The notes beneath the pieces were generated by a model. It saw only the letters and a program-made list of their open reading frames with translations. It was not told where the DNA came from and ran no database searches. 34,497 nucleotides of DNA from an uncultured Prevotella sp. (GTDB lineage: Bacteria; Bacteroidota; Bacteroidia; Bacteroidales; Bacteroidaceae): NCBI GenBank assembly GCA_946409435.1, contig CAMJWJ010000015.1:1-34497 (forward strand), written 5' to 3'. Made by a program: the position numbers and the translations under genes. Every line of letters starts with the position of its first letter. Position 1 is the first letter of the stretch. Positions 16,405 through 24,768 of this stretch are shown in pieces.

Positions 16405-19400
16405 ATGATCAATCGAAGATTCATCCATTGTCTGTTGACAAGTCTGTTTGTACTGTTCCCTGCAGTCCTTCCTGCCCAACAGCTAAGTTCTTGGGAGTAT
16501 TGGTTTGATGACGACAAGGACAGTAAAACGGGATTTGCCATTAGCGGTGACGAAAGAAGCATCTCGACTGACATCTCAACAGAGGGCCTGGAACCAGGGG
16601 TACACCAGTTGCACATCCGGGTGGCTCAAAGGGGAGGTGAATATGCGTATTCGCCCATCAGCACCACGACGTTTTTCAAACGGCCAGCCGGCAGTGGCCG
16701 CCAGTTGGAATACTGGTTTGACGGCGACTACAAAAACCGCCAATCCTATTCTTTGGATGCTGACGGTGAGGTAGAGAGCCTGACTTTCGACATGACCAGT
16801 CTTTCCCCCGGCCTTCATCAGGTAAACATACGAGTCGCCAGTCCGGGACAGGCATTCAGTGCTGTATATTCTGCCGTAGTTCTTAAGGTGAGTTCGGGCA
16901 ATGTCGACAAGCTGGAATACTGGGTAGACGATAACTATCTGGGCAAGAAAACGATCGACGTGTATCAAGGCAATGATGTCATGGCCCATTTCATCAAAGA
17001 CTTGGATCTTAGCCATCTGCCGATGGGTGTCTACCGCCTGAATTATCGTGCCTACAGCAGTACGGGCAGCGCAGCCACTGCTGTCGGCTCTGTACCGGTC
17101 ATCGTGAGTACAGGGACAACTCCTAAAGTCGAGTATTGGATTGACGATGACTTCAAGCACTCTAAGATGCTGGAGGGGAAAGCTGTGTCTGGTGGCTACC
17201 ACTTCTCCCAGGACGTCGACCTCAATGGTGTTTCTGCAGGGGCTCACCGCCTGAACTATCGTATTGTCATGGCCGATGGCAAGGCCAAGGGTGCCGTCAG
17301 TTCGACTCCCTTTATCGCCCATTCCCGATATGATGGCGATGGCTCGGATGCGGTATTGACCTCCTACAGTATAGCCGTAGACGATCAAGAGCCTGTGTCA
17401 TACGACATGATAGGTACTCCCTATTTACAGGACATCACCCATATTGTTGATGCCAGCAGCCTGAAGGCGGGCAGTCATACCGTGACGGCAAAGGTTTGGA
17501 ACTCGTTGGGTACCAGTGTTGCCGAGTCAGCTGCGTTTACCGTGCCAGAACGCCTTGCCCCGACGCTGACCCTGAACGCCATTGAGAATGAGGGAATAGT
17601 GACGCTGACGCTAAGTGCTGTGGCCAACGACGAGAGTTATCATATCACGCGTGTCGACGCTACCGGTGCCCAGCGGCGTATATGTAGGAAACCTCGGGTG
17701 TATCCTGCGGACATCATTTACGTCGATGAACCGGCAGAAGGGCAGTACGAGTACTATGCGGAGTGTGTCTACAGAGATGCCAACGGCGTACGCCAGAGCC
17801 TTCGCTCTGCCAATGTCAGTGTGAGCGTCGCCAGCCAACAGGGTGCCTCCACACAGCAGACCGGCTATATCACTGGTTATGCGCTAACTACAAACGGCAA
17901 CCCGTTGTACGGTGAGACCCATAACACATGGAATCCGGCTTCAGTCAGGATAGAAAAGGACGGTGTCTTCCTGAGGCATACCTATTTCGATGCCAGCCGC
18001 TTCGGCACCCTGGATTTCCCTGTGGGTACGGTACTGACACTGAGTGTGGACAATGACGACTTCAATGAGATAGAGCCTGTGACGGTGACTATCGAGGAGG
18101 GCAATAATGAGGTCGTGCTCACGGGTGTGCCCAAGGAGTTGCTGCAACCAAACAACATGCTCTTCGATCTGTCGCTTGTCTCCAATGTTGATATGCAGGG
18201 TGGCTATTTGGTGTTTAGCGTCAAGAACCGTTCCAATCGTCCCTGGAGCGGAACACTTCGGTTCAAAGCCATCAATGACAGTAACTACAAGAAACTGCTG
18301 AAAGGGACACTCAAGGGGGGTACAACAGCCGGCGACGGCGATGCTGCTGTATTGGCGGGGAGTGTGGCACCGACTCCTCAGACAGAGCGGATTTGGTTCT
18401 ACTCCACGACTGAGGAACGTGTCAGCATTAGTGGCAAAATGCCGAAGAAAGTCATGATTCCGTTGAGCAACGTGTTCCCTGACAACAAACGCGACTATTA
18501 CCACTTCTATCTGGAGTCAAGCGGCAGATGGACAGACGGTGCCGAGACAGAGGACGAGGTAAAGTCGCTGGCTATCCCGACTGCCGACTATAATGTAACG
18601 GCATTCCCCTTTGAGCGCCAGATAGACAAGAGCAGCCTGGCCAATGCACTTGACCTGCAGGAGATGCAGAATGCGGAGTATGCGGCAAACTTTATCCTCG
18701 CCATGTGCTGTACCATCAAGGGACTTGACGGACAGATTGGTGACTTGAAGAAATACTGCGAGGACTTGGCTGCTAAAGACAAAAAGTTCTCAGAGAGTTT
18801 GAACCTGCTGAAGCTTCGTGACCATATAGACGAGATGACGGTTGATGAGATGCTGGCTGACCCAGTTCTGAATCGGATAATGTCTCAGATTATGAATTGT
18901 TCCACTATAGAGCTTATTAATAAGTTCCGTGACAATGTGGTAGCCGACCTTGTGGTGAATATTTCCAAAGGTGTGGATGCGTATCTGAAACCTGCGATGA
19001 ATGCTTTGAAGACGATTCGTGACTATGAGGAGCTGAATGCCTCCTCGGAATACGATAAGGTCTTCTACTGTGCAGATAAGGTAATAGAGCTGGCCGGTAA
19101 AAAGATAGGCGCTCCTTTTACAAGCATCCTGGAAACCTATATGCACGTTACCAAGTCCTTTGCCCAGGCAGCACTTGCTATAGGTGAGAAGAACTACCAA
19201 TACACCTCCGGCATGATGCTGAGGGACAATATCCCATTGACAGATGACGACAAGGAGAAATATAAGTACAATCGGTATATTGACTTCAAAATCATGGTAA
19301 GTCCTAATTGGTCGGACGATTACTTCAATTTCGATAAACGCAAGCCGGGAAGTCTGACCATGATTCGTGATGCCGTGGTGAAGGTCATCGACAAAGACAG

Positions 19401-19749
19401 CAATGACGAAAACGATATTGCAACGGTATTCTTGGAGCCTGTCGCAGTTGACGATGGCTTGATGCTGAAGCAGGTAGGTTTCCTCAACGGGCCGAACAAC
19501 GGTGAGTTGGGTCATGGGGCTTTGGATGTGGGCAAACCGTTCAAGCGGATGTGGATGGAGATAACATGGAAGAACGGCCGTAAGTCGACGGTTCCACTGA
19601 TGAGTGCTGGCAAGGGGGTTGAGTTCGAGCAGCCCATCTTTGAAGTCTTCGGTGGCCGCAACACCTACCAATACACCATCAAGTTTGAATCGGGAGCTAC
19701 CTGGCAGCACTTTGAGAATTTGGCTGACATACTGACATTAGAGAATTAA
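16405..19749 (+). CDS. Large exported protein with four to five EYW-repeats
   Basis: A 1,114-residue exported protein from ATG 16405; an in-frame GTG at 16375 overlaps the previous stop, but the later ATG gives a clear signal peptide (INRRFIHCLLTSLFVLFPAVLPA). About 300 residues after it are four diverged repeats of about 70 residues, each opening with E-Y-W-[FVI]-D-[DG]-[DN] (residues 31, 102, 171 and 243 from this start) and ending L-x-x-G-x-H/Y-[QR]-L-[HN]. A fifth weaker copy follows (SYSIAVDDQEP). Next come Ig/Fn3-like sections and a TGYITGYALTTNGNPLYGE section resembling carboxypeptidase-regulatory folds. The last 400 residues are largely helical (KSSLANALDLQEMQNAEYAANFILAMCCTIKG onward), with a final beta-rich end. 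No catalytic motif or sorting tail was recognised. The gene is in the middle of the operon, 6 bases before the dockerin gene. Function unknown. Confidence 0.8.
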   Translation: MINRRFIHCLLTSLFVLFPAVLPAQQLSSWEYWFDDDKDSKTGFAISGDERSISTDISTEGLEPGVHQLHIRVAQRGGEYAYSPISTTTFFKRPAGSGRQLEYWFDGDYKNRQSYSLDADGEVESLTFDMTSLSPGLHQVNIRVASPGQAFSAVYSAVVLKVSSGNVDKLEYWVDDNYLGKKTIDVYQGNDVMAHFIKDLDLSHLPMGVYRLNYRAYSSTGSAATAVGSVPVIVSTGTTPKVEYWIDDDFKHSKMLEGKAVSGGYHFSQDVDLNGVSAGAHRLNYRIVMADGKAKGAVSSTPFIAHSRYDGDGSDAVLTSYSIAVDDQEPVSYDMIGTPYLQDITHIVDASSLKAGSHTVTAKVWNSLGTSVAESAAFTVPERLAPTLTLNAIENEGIVTLTLSAVANDESYHITRVDATGAQRRICRKPRVYPADIIYVDEPAEGQYEYYAECVYRDANGVRQSLRSANVSVSVASQQGASTQQTGYITGYALTTNGNPLYGETHNTWNPASVRIEKDGVFLRHTYFDASRFGTLDFPVGTVLTLSVDNDDFNEIEPVTVTIEEGNNEVVLTGVPKELLQPNNMLFDLSLVSNVDMQGGYLVFSVKNRSNRPWSGTLRFKAINDSNYKKLLKGTLKGGTTAGDGDAAVLAGSVAPTPQTERIWFYSTTEERVSISGKMPKKVMIPLSNVFPDNKRDYYHFYLESSGRWTDGAETEDEVKSLAIPTADYNVTAFPFERQIDKSSLANALDLQEMQNAEYAANFILAMCCTIKGLDGQIGDLKKYCEDLAAKDKKFSESLNLLKLRDHIDEMTVDEMLADPVLNRIMSQIMNCSTIELINKFRDNVVADLVVNISKGVDAYLKPAMNALKTIRDYEELNASSEYDKVFYCADKVIELAGKKIGAPFTSILETYMHVTKSFAQAALAIGEKNYQYTSGMMLRDNIPLTDDDKEKYKYNRYIDFKIMVSPNWSDDYFNFDKRKPGSLTMIRDAVVKVIDKDSNDENDIATVFLEPVAVDDGLMLKQVGFLNGPNNGELGHGALDVGKPFKRMWMEITWKNGRKSTVPLMSAGKGVEFEQPIFEVFGGRNTYQYTIKFESGATWQHFENLADILTLEN

Positions 19750-19755
19750 TCTGTT

Positions 19756-20883
19756 ATGAAGAAAATAGCATTGATAATCGTTCTTGTCCTTGCGGTCACG
19801 GTGTGTGAGGCGCAAAAGGTGACCTTTGTCTCGGAAGGCTTCGAACGCGGCGTGAAAGCCCACCTGGGGCTTGGTGCTGATGAAGATGTGCAACAGACAC
19901 AGACAGATACTATTACGAGAATAAATCTGTCGGGCTTAGAGATCAGAACAGCCTATGATGTGTTGTGTCTTCCCAACGTGCAGGAACTGGACTTGAGCGA
20001 TAACTGCTTGACCGACGTGGGGCCTCTGGCAGAACTGGACCAGCTGCATGTACTTAGCTTGAAAAACAATTTCCTGAAAGATGTTGACAAGCTGGCCTTC
20101 AGCCATTCGGATAGGATGATGGTGGACATTGGCTACAACTTTATCACCGACTTTACCGCACTGCTCTTCCCTGGCCGTTGCCGCTTCACACTGACTGGTA
20201 TGAACAGACAGCAGTCGGTTGAGGAAAGCGTCTTTGACGTCTGTCAGCTGTATGTCACAATAGATAGCAGAGACCGTCCCGTGATAACATATCGCGGACT
20301 AAGTAATGGCTCATCGGCTGTGAAACTCATGGGTGGAGCGGTATGTGAGAATGTTGAGCTTGACGGCACAACTCATTCTGTTACCGTTGATACAAAACTG
20401 GCAGGGACTACGGCGATGACGATAAGCAACGGAATGGATTCGGATGTCACATACATTGTTCCCCCGTCGTTCCATGTAGTAGGAGAAGGGGAGACCGTGA
20501 CCATTGAGACGGGGCTGCCCAAGACATACCGGATAGAATATGCTGGCTCACAGTATGGAACGGTGACGGTAGACAGCACCATGCTATCATATACGGCTCC
20601 TAATGAGAGGATGTCAGACGTCATCGCGTTCAGCTATTACGAGGGGTCACAACTTCGGGGCTACGGAAGGCTTTACGCCGGTATGCCGACAAGCGACACC
20701 AACATGGACGGAAAGGTCAACGCGCTGGACATCCAGACGGTTATCAATGCTGCAGTGGTGGAGTCGAAAGAGGCAAGGTACGACATCAACGGCGACGGAA
20801 AGGTCAATGCACTGGACATTCAGGCCGTCATCAATGCCGCTACGGTTGCTGCTGCCCGCCCGATCGCTCTATCAGTTCATTAG
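19756..20883 (+). CDS. Exported leucine-rich-repeat protein with C-terminal dockerin-like module
   Basis: A 375-residue protein with a signal peptide (KKIALIIVLVLAVTVCEA). Residues 55-115 show leucine-rich repeats of the internalin/SDS22 style (INLSGLEIRTAYDV, VQELDLSDNCLTDVGPLAELDQLHVLSLKNN, then a decaying copy). A beta-rich middle follows. Residues about 313-360 carry two dockerin-like calcium repeats (DTNMDGKVNALDIQTVINAA and DINGDGKVNALDIQAVINAA), both with the D-x-N-x-D-G pattern. A nearly identical pair ends the pectate lyase at 30555. Dockerins normally bind cohesins; none is seen in the window. The final residues ARPIALSVH are encoded in bases that also encode, on the other strand, the end of the DUF4492 protein (20840-20883), so the tail may be sequence read through after an insertion. 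Confidence 0.85.
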   Translation: MKKIALIIVLVLAVTVCEAQKVTFVSEGFERGVKAHLGLGADEDVQQTQTDTITRINLSGLEIRTAYDVLCLPNVQELDLSDNCLTDVGPLAELDQLHVLSLKNNFLKDVDKLAFSHSDRMMVDIGYNFITDFTALLFPGRCRFTLTGMNRQQSVEESVFDVCQLYVTIDSRDRPVITYRGLSNGSSAVKLMGGAVCENVELDGTTHSVTVDTKLAGTTAMTISNGMDSDVTYIVPPSFHVVGEGETVTIETGLPKTYRIEYAGSQYGTVTVDSTMLSYTAPNERMSDVIAFSYYEGSQLRGYGRLYAGMPTSDTNMDGKVNALDIQTVINAAVVESKEARYDINGDGKVNALDIQAVINAATVAAARPIALSVH

Positions 20884-21076
20884 CTACATAGTCGGCCTCG
20901 CGGCCCTCTTCGGCATGCTCCTTCAGGTAGTTGGGAAAGAAGAAGAGCTTCAGCACGACGAAGATGATGAACAGCTTCACCAGGATGACAGCCCAGAGCG
21001 TCTTGCCCAGCTGCATGTGGCGGAAACCGTCGTAGTAGAGGTCGTAAATCCGGTACAACAGGCTTTCTCTCTTCAT
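20840..21076 (-). CDS. DUF4492 family small membrane protein, cytochrome bd-associated
   Basis: A 78-residue single-span membrane protein. It has the family pattern: an aromatic basic start (YRIYDLYYDGFRHMQLGKTLW), one hydrophobic segment at about 26-47 (AVILVKLFIIFVVLKLFFFP), then an acidic end (EEGREADYVANELIERS). In other Bacteroidales this family is encoded just upstream of cydAB and is thought to be a CydX-like accessory; that link is from known neighbourhoods, not tested here. In this window it is on the same strand as cydA but 5.6 kb away, with the secreted operon between them. Its stop codon lies 44 bases inside the 3' end of the dockerin gene on the other strand. The extra tail GGQQQP may be read-through of inserted sequence. 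Confidence 0.85.
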   Translation of the reverse strand: MKRESLLYRIYDLYYDGFRHMQLGKTLWAVILVKLFIIFVVLKLFFFPNYLKEHAEEGREADYVANELIERSGGQQQP

Positions 21077-21108
21077 CGTTATTGGTCGTTATATCGTTAA
21101 TATTGATG

Positions 21109-21139
21109 CAAATATAGTAAATAAAATCTAAACAGCCAA
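21109..21139 (-). promoter_or_regulatory. Promoter of the DUF4492 gene
   Basis: Minus-strand TATATTTG (plus 21109-21116) with TTG (plus 21137-21139) 20 bp upstream, about 33 bases before the ATG at 21076. Confidence 0.68.
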
Positions 21140-21169
21140 CTTTTCTTCGTTCTTTTCACAGAAAAAAAT

Positions 21170-21177
21170 TATCTTTG
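21170..21177 (+). promoter_or_regulatory. -7 element of the export operon
   Basis: TATCTTTG matches TAnnTTTG and lies about 18 bases before the first coding ATG. No TTG is present at the usual distance upstream (TTCGTTC is near), so strength is uncertain. It diverges from the DUF4492 promoter. Confidence 0.55.
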
Positions 21178-21194
21178 CACCGATTTTGCAAAAA

Positions 21195-22070
21195 ATGAAG
21201 GCTATGAATAAGAAGATTTTGACAGGAATCATCGTGCTGCTGTTGGCAGGTATTGCCTACTTAGGCTATAATTTGAACGAAGAGAAACAGGTCAATAGAG
21301 ACATGCTGGAACTCGCCGCCCTTGAGAAGGTCGAGATGGAAAACGAGTACCAGCAGTTTGCCGACCAGTACAGCGAGATGAAGACTCGCATCAACAACGA
21401 CTCCATTCTGGCCCAGCTGACGCGTGAGCAGCAGCGTACCAAGGAATTGCTGGAGGAGTTGAAGCGTACCAAGGCCAACGATGCCGCCGAGATAACACGA
21501 CTGAAGAAAGAGCTGGCTACCGTGCGTGCCGTTCTTCGCCAGTATGTGCTGCAGATCGACTCCTTGAACCAGCTGAATGCTGCCTTGATGGACGAGAACA
21601 GCCGTGTGCGTGGCGAGCTGGAGCAGAGTAACCAGCAGAACCAGGCACTGGTGTCCAGCAACATGTCGCTGTCGGAGAAGGTCGCCATTGCCTCGCAGCT
21701 GAATGCAGCCAACATCCGCCTTGTTCCGTTGAACAAGCGTGGCAAGGATAATAAGCACATGAAGAAGGCCCGTGCTCTGGAAGTGTCGTTCACCATCTCG
21801 CGCAACGTCACGGCAGAGAACGGCATGCGTGATTTCTATGTCCGCATCATCACTCCGACGGGTGAGGCCCTTAGTGGTGGCGGCACGTTTGCCTATGAGA
21901 ACCGTCAGTTGGCGTGGACGATGAAGAAGTCTATTGAGTACACTGGTCAGGAGACTCCCGTCTCGATGGTGCGTGATGCTGACGAGACACTTGTTGGCGG
22001 AACCTACAACGTCAGCGTCTTTGCCGATGGTCGCATGATAGGCCAGCGTAATTTCACGTTCGAGAAATAA
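21195..22070 (+). CDS. Membrane-anchored coiled-coil protein
   Basis: About 291 residues. ATG 21195 or 21204 are both plausible starts; a TTG at 21186 is unlikely. A short N-terminal membrane span (ILTGIIVLLLAGIAYLGY) is followed by a long charged coiled coil to about residue 165 (YQQFADQYSEMKTRINND, LTREQQRTKELLEELKRTKAND, ITRLKKELATVRAVLRQYV). After a KRGKDNKHMKKA linker a compact beta-rich domain begins (LEVSFTISRNV to GQRNFTFEK), perhaps Ig-like. Its stop is 1 base before the TolC start, so the two are translationally linked and it probably belongs to the export system, anchored in the inner membrane with the coil in the periplasm. No exact family name is offered. Confidence 0.8.
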   Translation: MKAMNKKILTGIIVLLLAGIAYLGYNLNEEKQVNRDMLELAALEKVEMENEYQQFADQYSEMKTRINNDSILAQLTREQQRTKELLEELKRTKANDAAEITRLKKELATVRAVLRQYVLQIDSLNQLNAALMDENSRVRGELEQSNQQNQALVSSNMSLSEKVAIASQLNAANIRLVPLNKRGKDNKHMKKARALEVSFTISRNVTAENGMRDFYVRIITPTGEALSGGGTFAYENRQLAWTMKKSIEYTGQETPVSMVRDADETLVGGTYNVSVFADGRMIGQRNFTFEK

Positions 22071-22071
22071 T

Positions 22072-23541
22072 ATGTATAGACAATTCTTAACCATTTGTTT
22101 ACTGATAGCTGGTGGCTGCTCTGCCGTCAGTGCACAGCGGTTGCTCAACTTAGACAGCTGTAGGGCGCTGGCACTGCAAAACAACAAGCAGCTGGCCGTC
22201 TCGCGTGTCAAGCAGGAGGTGGCAGCCAATGTCCGCAAGTCGGCGCGTACCAAGTATCTGCCGCATGTCAACCTGTTTGGCGGCTACGAGTGGACCAGCC
22301 GTGAGGTCAGTATCCTGAACGACGGCCAGAAGTCGGTGCTGGGCAACCTCGGTACCGGACTGATGTCGCAGGTACAGTCGAAGATTGGATCGTATGTCGC
22401 ACAGTTGCCTGCCGAACTGCAGGCTGCGTTAGCGGGCGATATGGCCAAGGCTGTCGGTGTGCTTGACGGGGCTGGTCAGCAGATTGTCAGCGACTTCCGA
22501 ACGGACACCCGCAACATCTTTGCTGGCGCAGTTATGCTGACACAACCCATCTTCATGGGTGGTGCCATCAAAGCCCTCAACAACATGGCCGACATCGGCG
22601 AACAGATAGCCGCCAACTCGGCAGAGGGTAGCAGACAGTCCACCTTATTTAATATAGACAAAGCCTATTGGCAGGTGGTCTCGCTGCATCACAAGCAGAA
22701 GCTGGCACAGAGCTACTACGACCTGGTGAAGAAGTTCGACGGCGACGTGCAGAAGATGATCAAGGAGGGCGTTGCCACGCGTTCCGAAGGTCTGTCGGTC
22801 AGCGTGAAGGTCAACGAGGCCGAGATGACGCTCACCAAGGTGAACGACGGACTGGTTTTGTCGAAGATGCTGCTTTGTCAGTTGTGCGGACTGCCCGTCA
22901 ACGAGCAGGTGACGCTGGCCGACGAGGCTGCCGACGACCTCTCCGGAGTCACTGTGACATCAGGCATATCCAGTAGTGCAGAGACCGCTTTCCAGAACCG
23001 CCCCGAGCTGAAGATACTGAGCAACATGGTGGACATGAGCCGCGAGACGACGCATCTGCTGAAGGCCGGCAACTTGCCGCAGGTGATGCTCATGGGTGGC
23101 TATGCCATCAGCAATCCCAACCCCTTCAACGGATGGGAGAAGAAGTTCGGTGGCTTTTTTAATGTCGGTGTGATGGTACGTGTCCCCGTATGGAACTGGG
23201 GCGACGTGGCCTACAAGGTACGTGCCTCGAAGGGAGCCACCACCATTGCGTCGCTTCAGTTAGACGAGGCCCGCGAGAAGATAGAGCTGCAGGTCAGCCA
23301 GTGTGCCTTCCAGCTGAGCGAGGCCAACAAGAAGCTGGAGATGGCCAAGGCCAGCACCCGTCGTGCCGACGAGAACCTGCGTACGGCGAATCTCGGATTC
23401 AGCGAGGGTGTCATCTCGCCCTCTACCGTCCTTGAGGCCCAGACAGCCTGGCTACAGGCTCAGTCAGAGAAGATCGATGCCGAGATTGACGTGAAGCTGA
23501 GTCATGTGAACCTGCAGAAAGCACTGGGCGTGCTGGAGTAA
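22072..23541 (+). CDS. TolC-family outer membrane efflux protein
   Basis: A 489-residue outer-membrane channel with signal peptide (QFLTICLLIAGGCSAVSA). The mature start (LLNLDSCRALALQNNKQLAVSR) is the typical TolC/OEP repeat opening. Two halves are visible: the first contains MLTQPIFMGGAIKALNNMADIGEQIAA, the second VPVWNWGDVAYKVRASKGATTIA, both being the conserved OEP stretch, and the C-terminus LSHVNLQKALGVLE is characteristic. It would form the outer channel of a tripartite exporter with the HlyD adaptor and permeases encoded next. It starts 1 base after the coiled-coil gene stop; 59 bases of CGTAACATCG-type spacer separate it from the adaptor. Confidence 0.93.
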   Translation: MYRQFLTICLLIAGGCSAVSAQRLLNLDSCRALALQNNKQLAVSRVKQEVAANVRKSARTKYLPHVNLFGGYEWTSREVSILNDGQKSVLGNLGTGLMSQVQSKIGSYVAQLPAELQAALAGDMAKAVGVLDGAGQQIVSDFRTDTRNIFAGAVMLTQPIFMGGAIKALNNMADIGEQIAANSAEGSRQSTLFNIDKAYWQVVSLHHKQKLAQSYYDLVKKFDGDVQKMIKEGVATRSEGLSVSVKVNEAEMTLTKVNDGLVLSKMLLCQLCGLPVNEQVTLADEAADDLSGVTVTSGISSSAETAFQNRPELKILSNMVDMSRETTHLLKAGNLPQVMLMGGYAISNPNPFNGWEKKFGGFFNVGVMVRVPVWNWGDVAYKVRASKGATTIASLQLDEAREKIELQVSQCAFQLSEANKKLEMAKASTRRADENLRTANLGFSEGVISPSTVLEAQTAWLQAQSEKIDAEIDVKLSHVNLQKALGVLE

Positions 23542-23600
23542 TGATTCCTCGTCATATCGTAACATCGTAATAACGTAACATCATCATAAAACCAAATACA

Positions 23601-24590
23601 ATGAGTGCAAAATCACAACATAACAACATTCTGCTGGCCATCATCGGTTTTGCCGCCGTGGTGGCTTTAGTGGCCGTCATCGGATTCTTTGCTTTCGGCC
23701 GTGAGTCGGAAGTGATGCAGGGACAAGTGGAGGTGAGCGAGTACCGCGTGTCAAGCAAGGTGCCCGGCCGTATACTTGAAATCCGCGTACAAGAGGGCGA
23801 CTACGTGAAGGTTGGCGACACGCTGGCCATACTCGATGCCCCCGAGGTGCGTGCCAAGATGGAGCAGGCGCAGAGTGTTGAGAGTGCTGCCGCCGCTATG
23901 GAGCTGAAGGCCCAGAACGGTGCGCGCCAGGAACAGATACAGGGTGCTTTCCAGCTGATGCAGCAGGCTAAGGCCGGTCTGGAGATTGCCGAGAAGTCGT
24001 ACAACCGTGTGCAGCGCCTCTTCGACGAAGGGGTCATGAGTGCCCAGAAGCGTGACGAGGCGTATGCCAACTTCAAGGCCATGGAGGCACAGGCCAAGGC
24101 TGCCGAAAGCCAGTACGAGATGGCCAAGAACGGTGCGCGCCGTGAGGACAAGCTGGCCGCCACCGCCCAGGTGGGTCGTGCCAAGGGTGCCGTTCAGGAA
24201 GTCAGCTCCTACATCCGCGAGACGGTACAGACGGCCCAGATGGAAGGCGAGGTGACCGACATCTTCCCCAAGGTAGGCGAGCTGGTCGGTACGGGTTCAC
24301 CCATTATGAGCATTGCTGTGATGAACGACCTCTGGGGCACGTTCAATATCCGTGAGGACCAGCTGGCCGGCATGGCTGTAGGCAAGACCTTTACGGCTTT
24401 TGTCCCTGCCTTCAACAAGGACATCCGCATGAAGGTGTACTACATGAAGGACCAGGGCTCGTATGCTGTATGGAAGGCCACCAAGGCCAACGGTCAGTAC
24501 GACCTGAAGACCTTCGAGGTGAAGGCCCGCCCGTTGGATAAGCTGGAAGGACTTCGCCCGGGAATGTCGTTGATAATTAGTAATGAGTAA
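23601..24590 (+). CDS. HlyD/MFP periplasmic adaptor
   Basis: A 329-residue membrane-fusion protein. An N-terminal membrane span is at residues about 10-32. A biotinyl-lipoyl-like strand pair follows (VSSKVPGRILEIRVQEGDYVKVGDTLAILDAPEV), then a long alanine/glutamine-rich helical hairpin (residues 80-195), then the second half of the lipoyl domain and a beta-barrel (MEGEVTDIFPKVGELVGTGSPIMSIAVMNDLWGTFNIRE). It connects TolC to inner-membrane ABC-2 permeases. The last residues LIISNE are written in the first units of the following inverted repeat, so that repeat has grown into or created the gene end. Confidence 0.92.
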   Translation: MSAKSQHNNILLAIIGFAAVVALVAVIGFFAFGRESEVMQGQVEVSEYRVSSKVPGRILEIRVQEGDYVKVGDTLAILDAPEVRAKMEQAQSVESAAAAMELKAQNGARQEQIQGAFQLMQQAKAGLEIAEKSYNRVQRLFDEGVMSAQKRDEAYANFKAMEAQAKAAESQYEMAKNGARREDKLAATAQVGRAKGAVQEVSSYIRETVQTAQMEGEVTDIFPKVGELVGTGSPIMSIAVMNDLWGTFNIREDQLAGMAVGKTFTAFVPAFNKDIRMKVYYMKDQGSYAVWKATKANGQYDLKTFEVKARPLDKLEGLRPGMSLIISNE

Positions 24591-24760
24591 TGAGTAATTA
24601 GTAATTATGATTAGTTTTAGCGTTTGTTTGTTAACCTGTCAAGGACGATTGCTCATTAAACAGCCAAAGGTGATAGCTCGTTAAACAGTCAAAGGCATTT
24701 TCCCGGTATAAGTCTAATCATAATTACTCATTACTAATTACTAATTACTCATTACTCATT
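24575..24760. repeat. Long inverted repeat with internal 25-bp direct repeats
   Basis: Left arm 24575-24614 and right arm 24714-24760 are inverted copies made of AATTAGTAATGAGTAATGAG units, ending in a shared AGTAATTATGATTAG inner end; the right arm has about one extra unit. The enclosed 99 bases hold GCTCATTAAACAGCCAAAGG at 24651-24670 and GCTCGTTAAACAGTCAAAGG at 24676-24695 (period 25), with a weaker third copy before them. No coding potential. It lies between the adaptor and permease genes and could form a large hairpin in the mRNA. Confidence 0.7.
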
Positions 24761-24768
24761 AAAATAAA

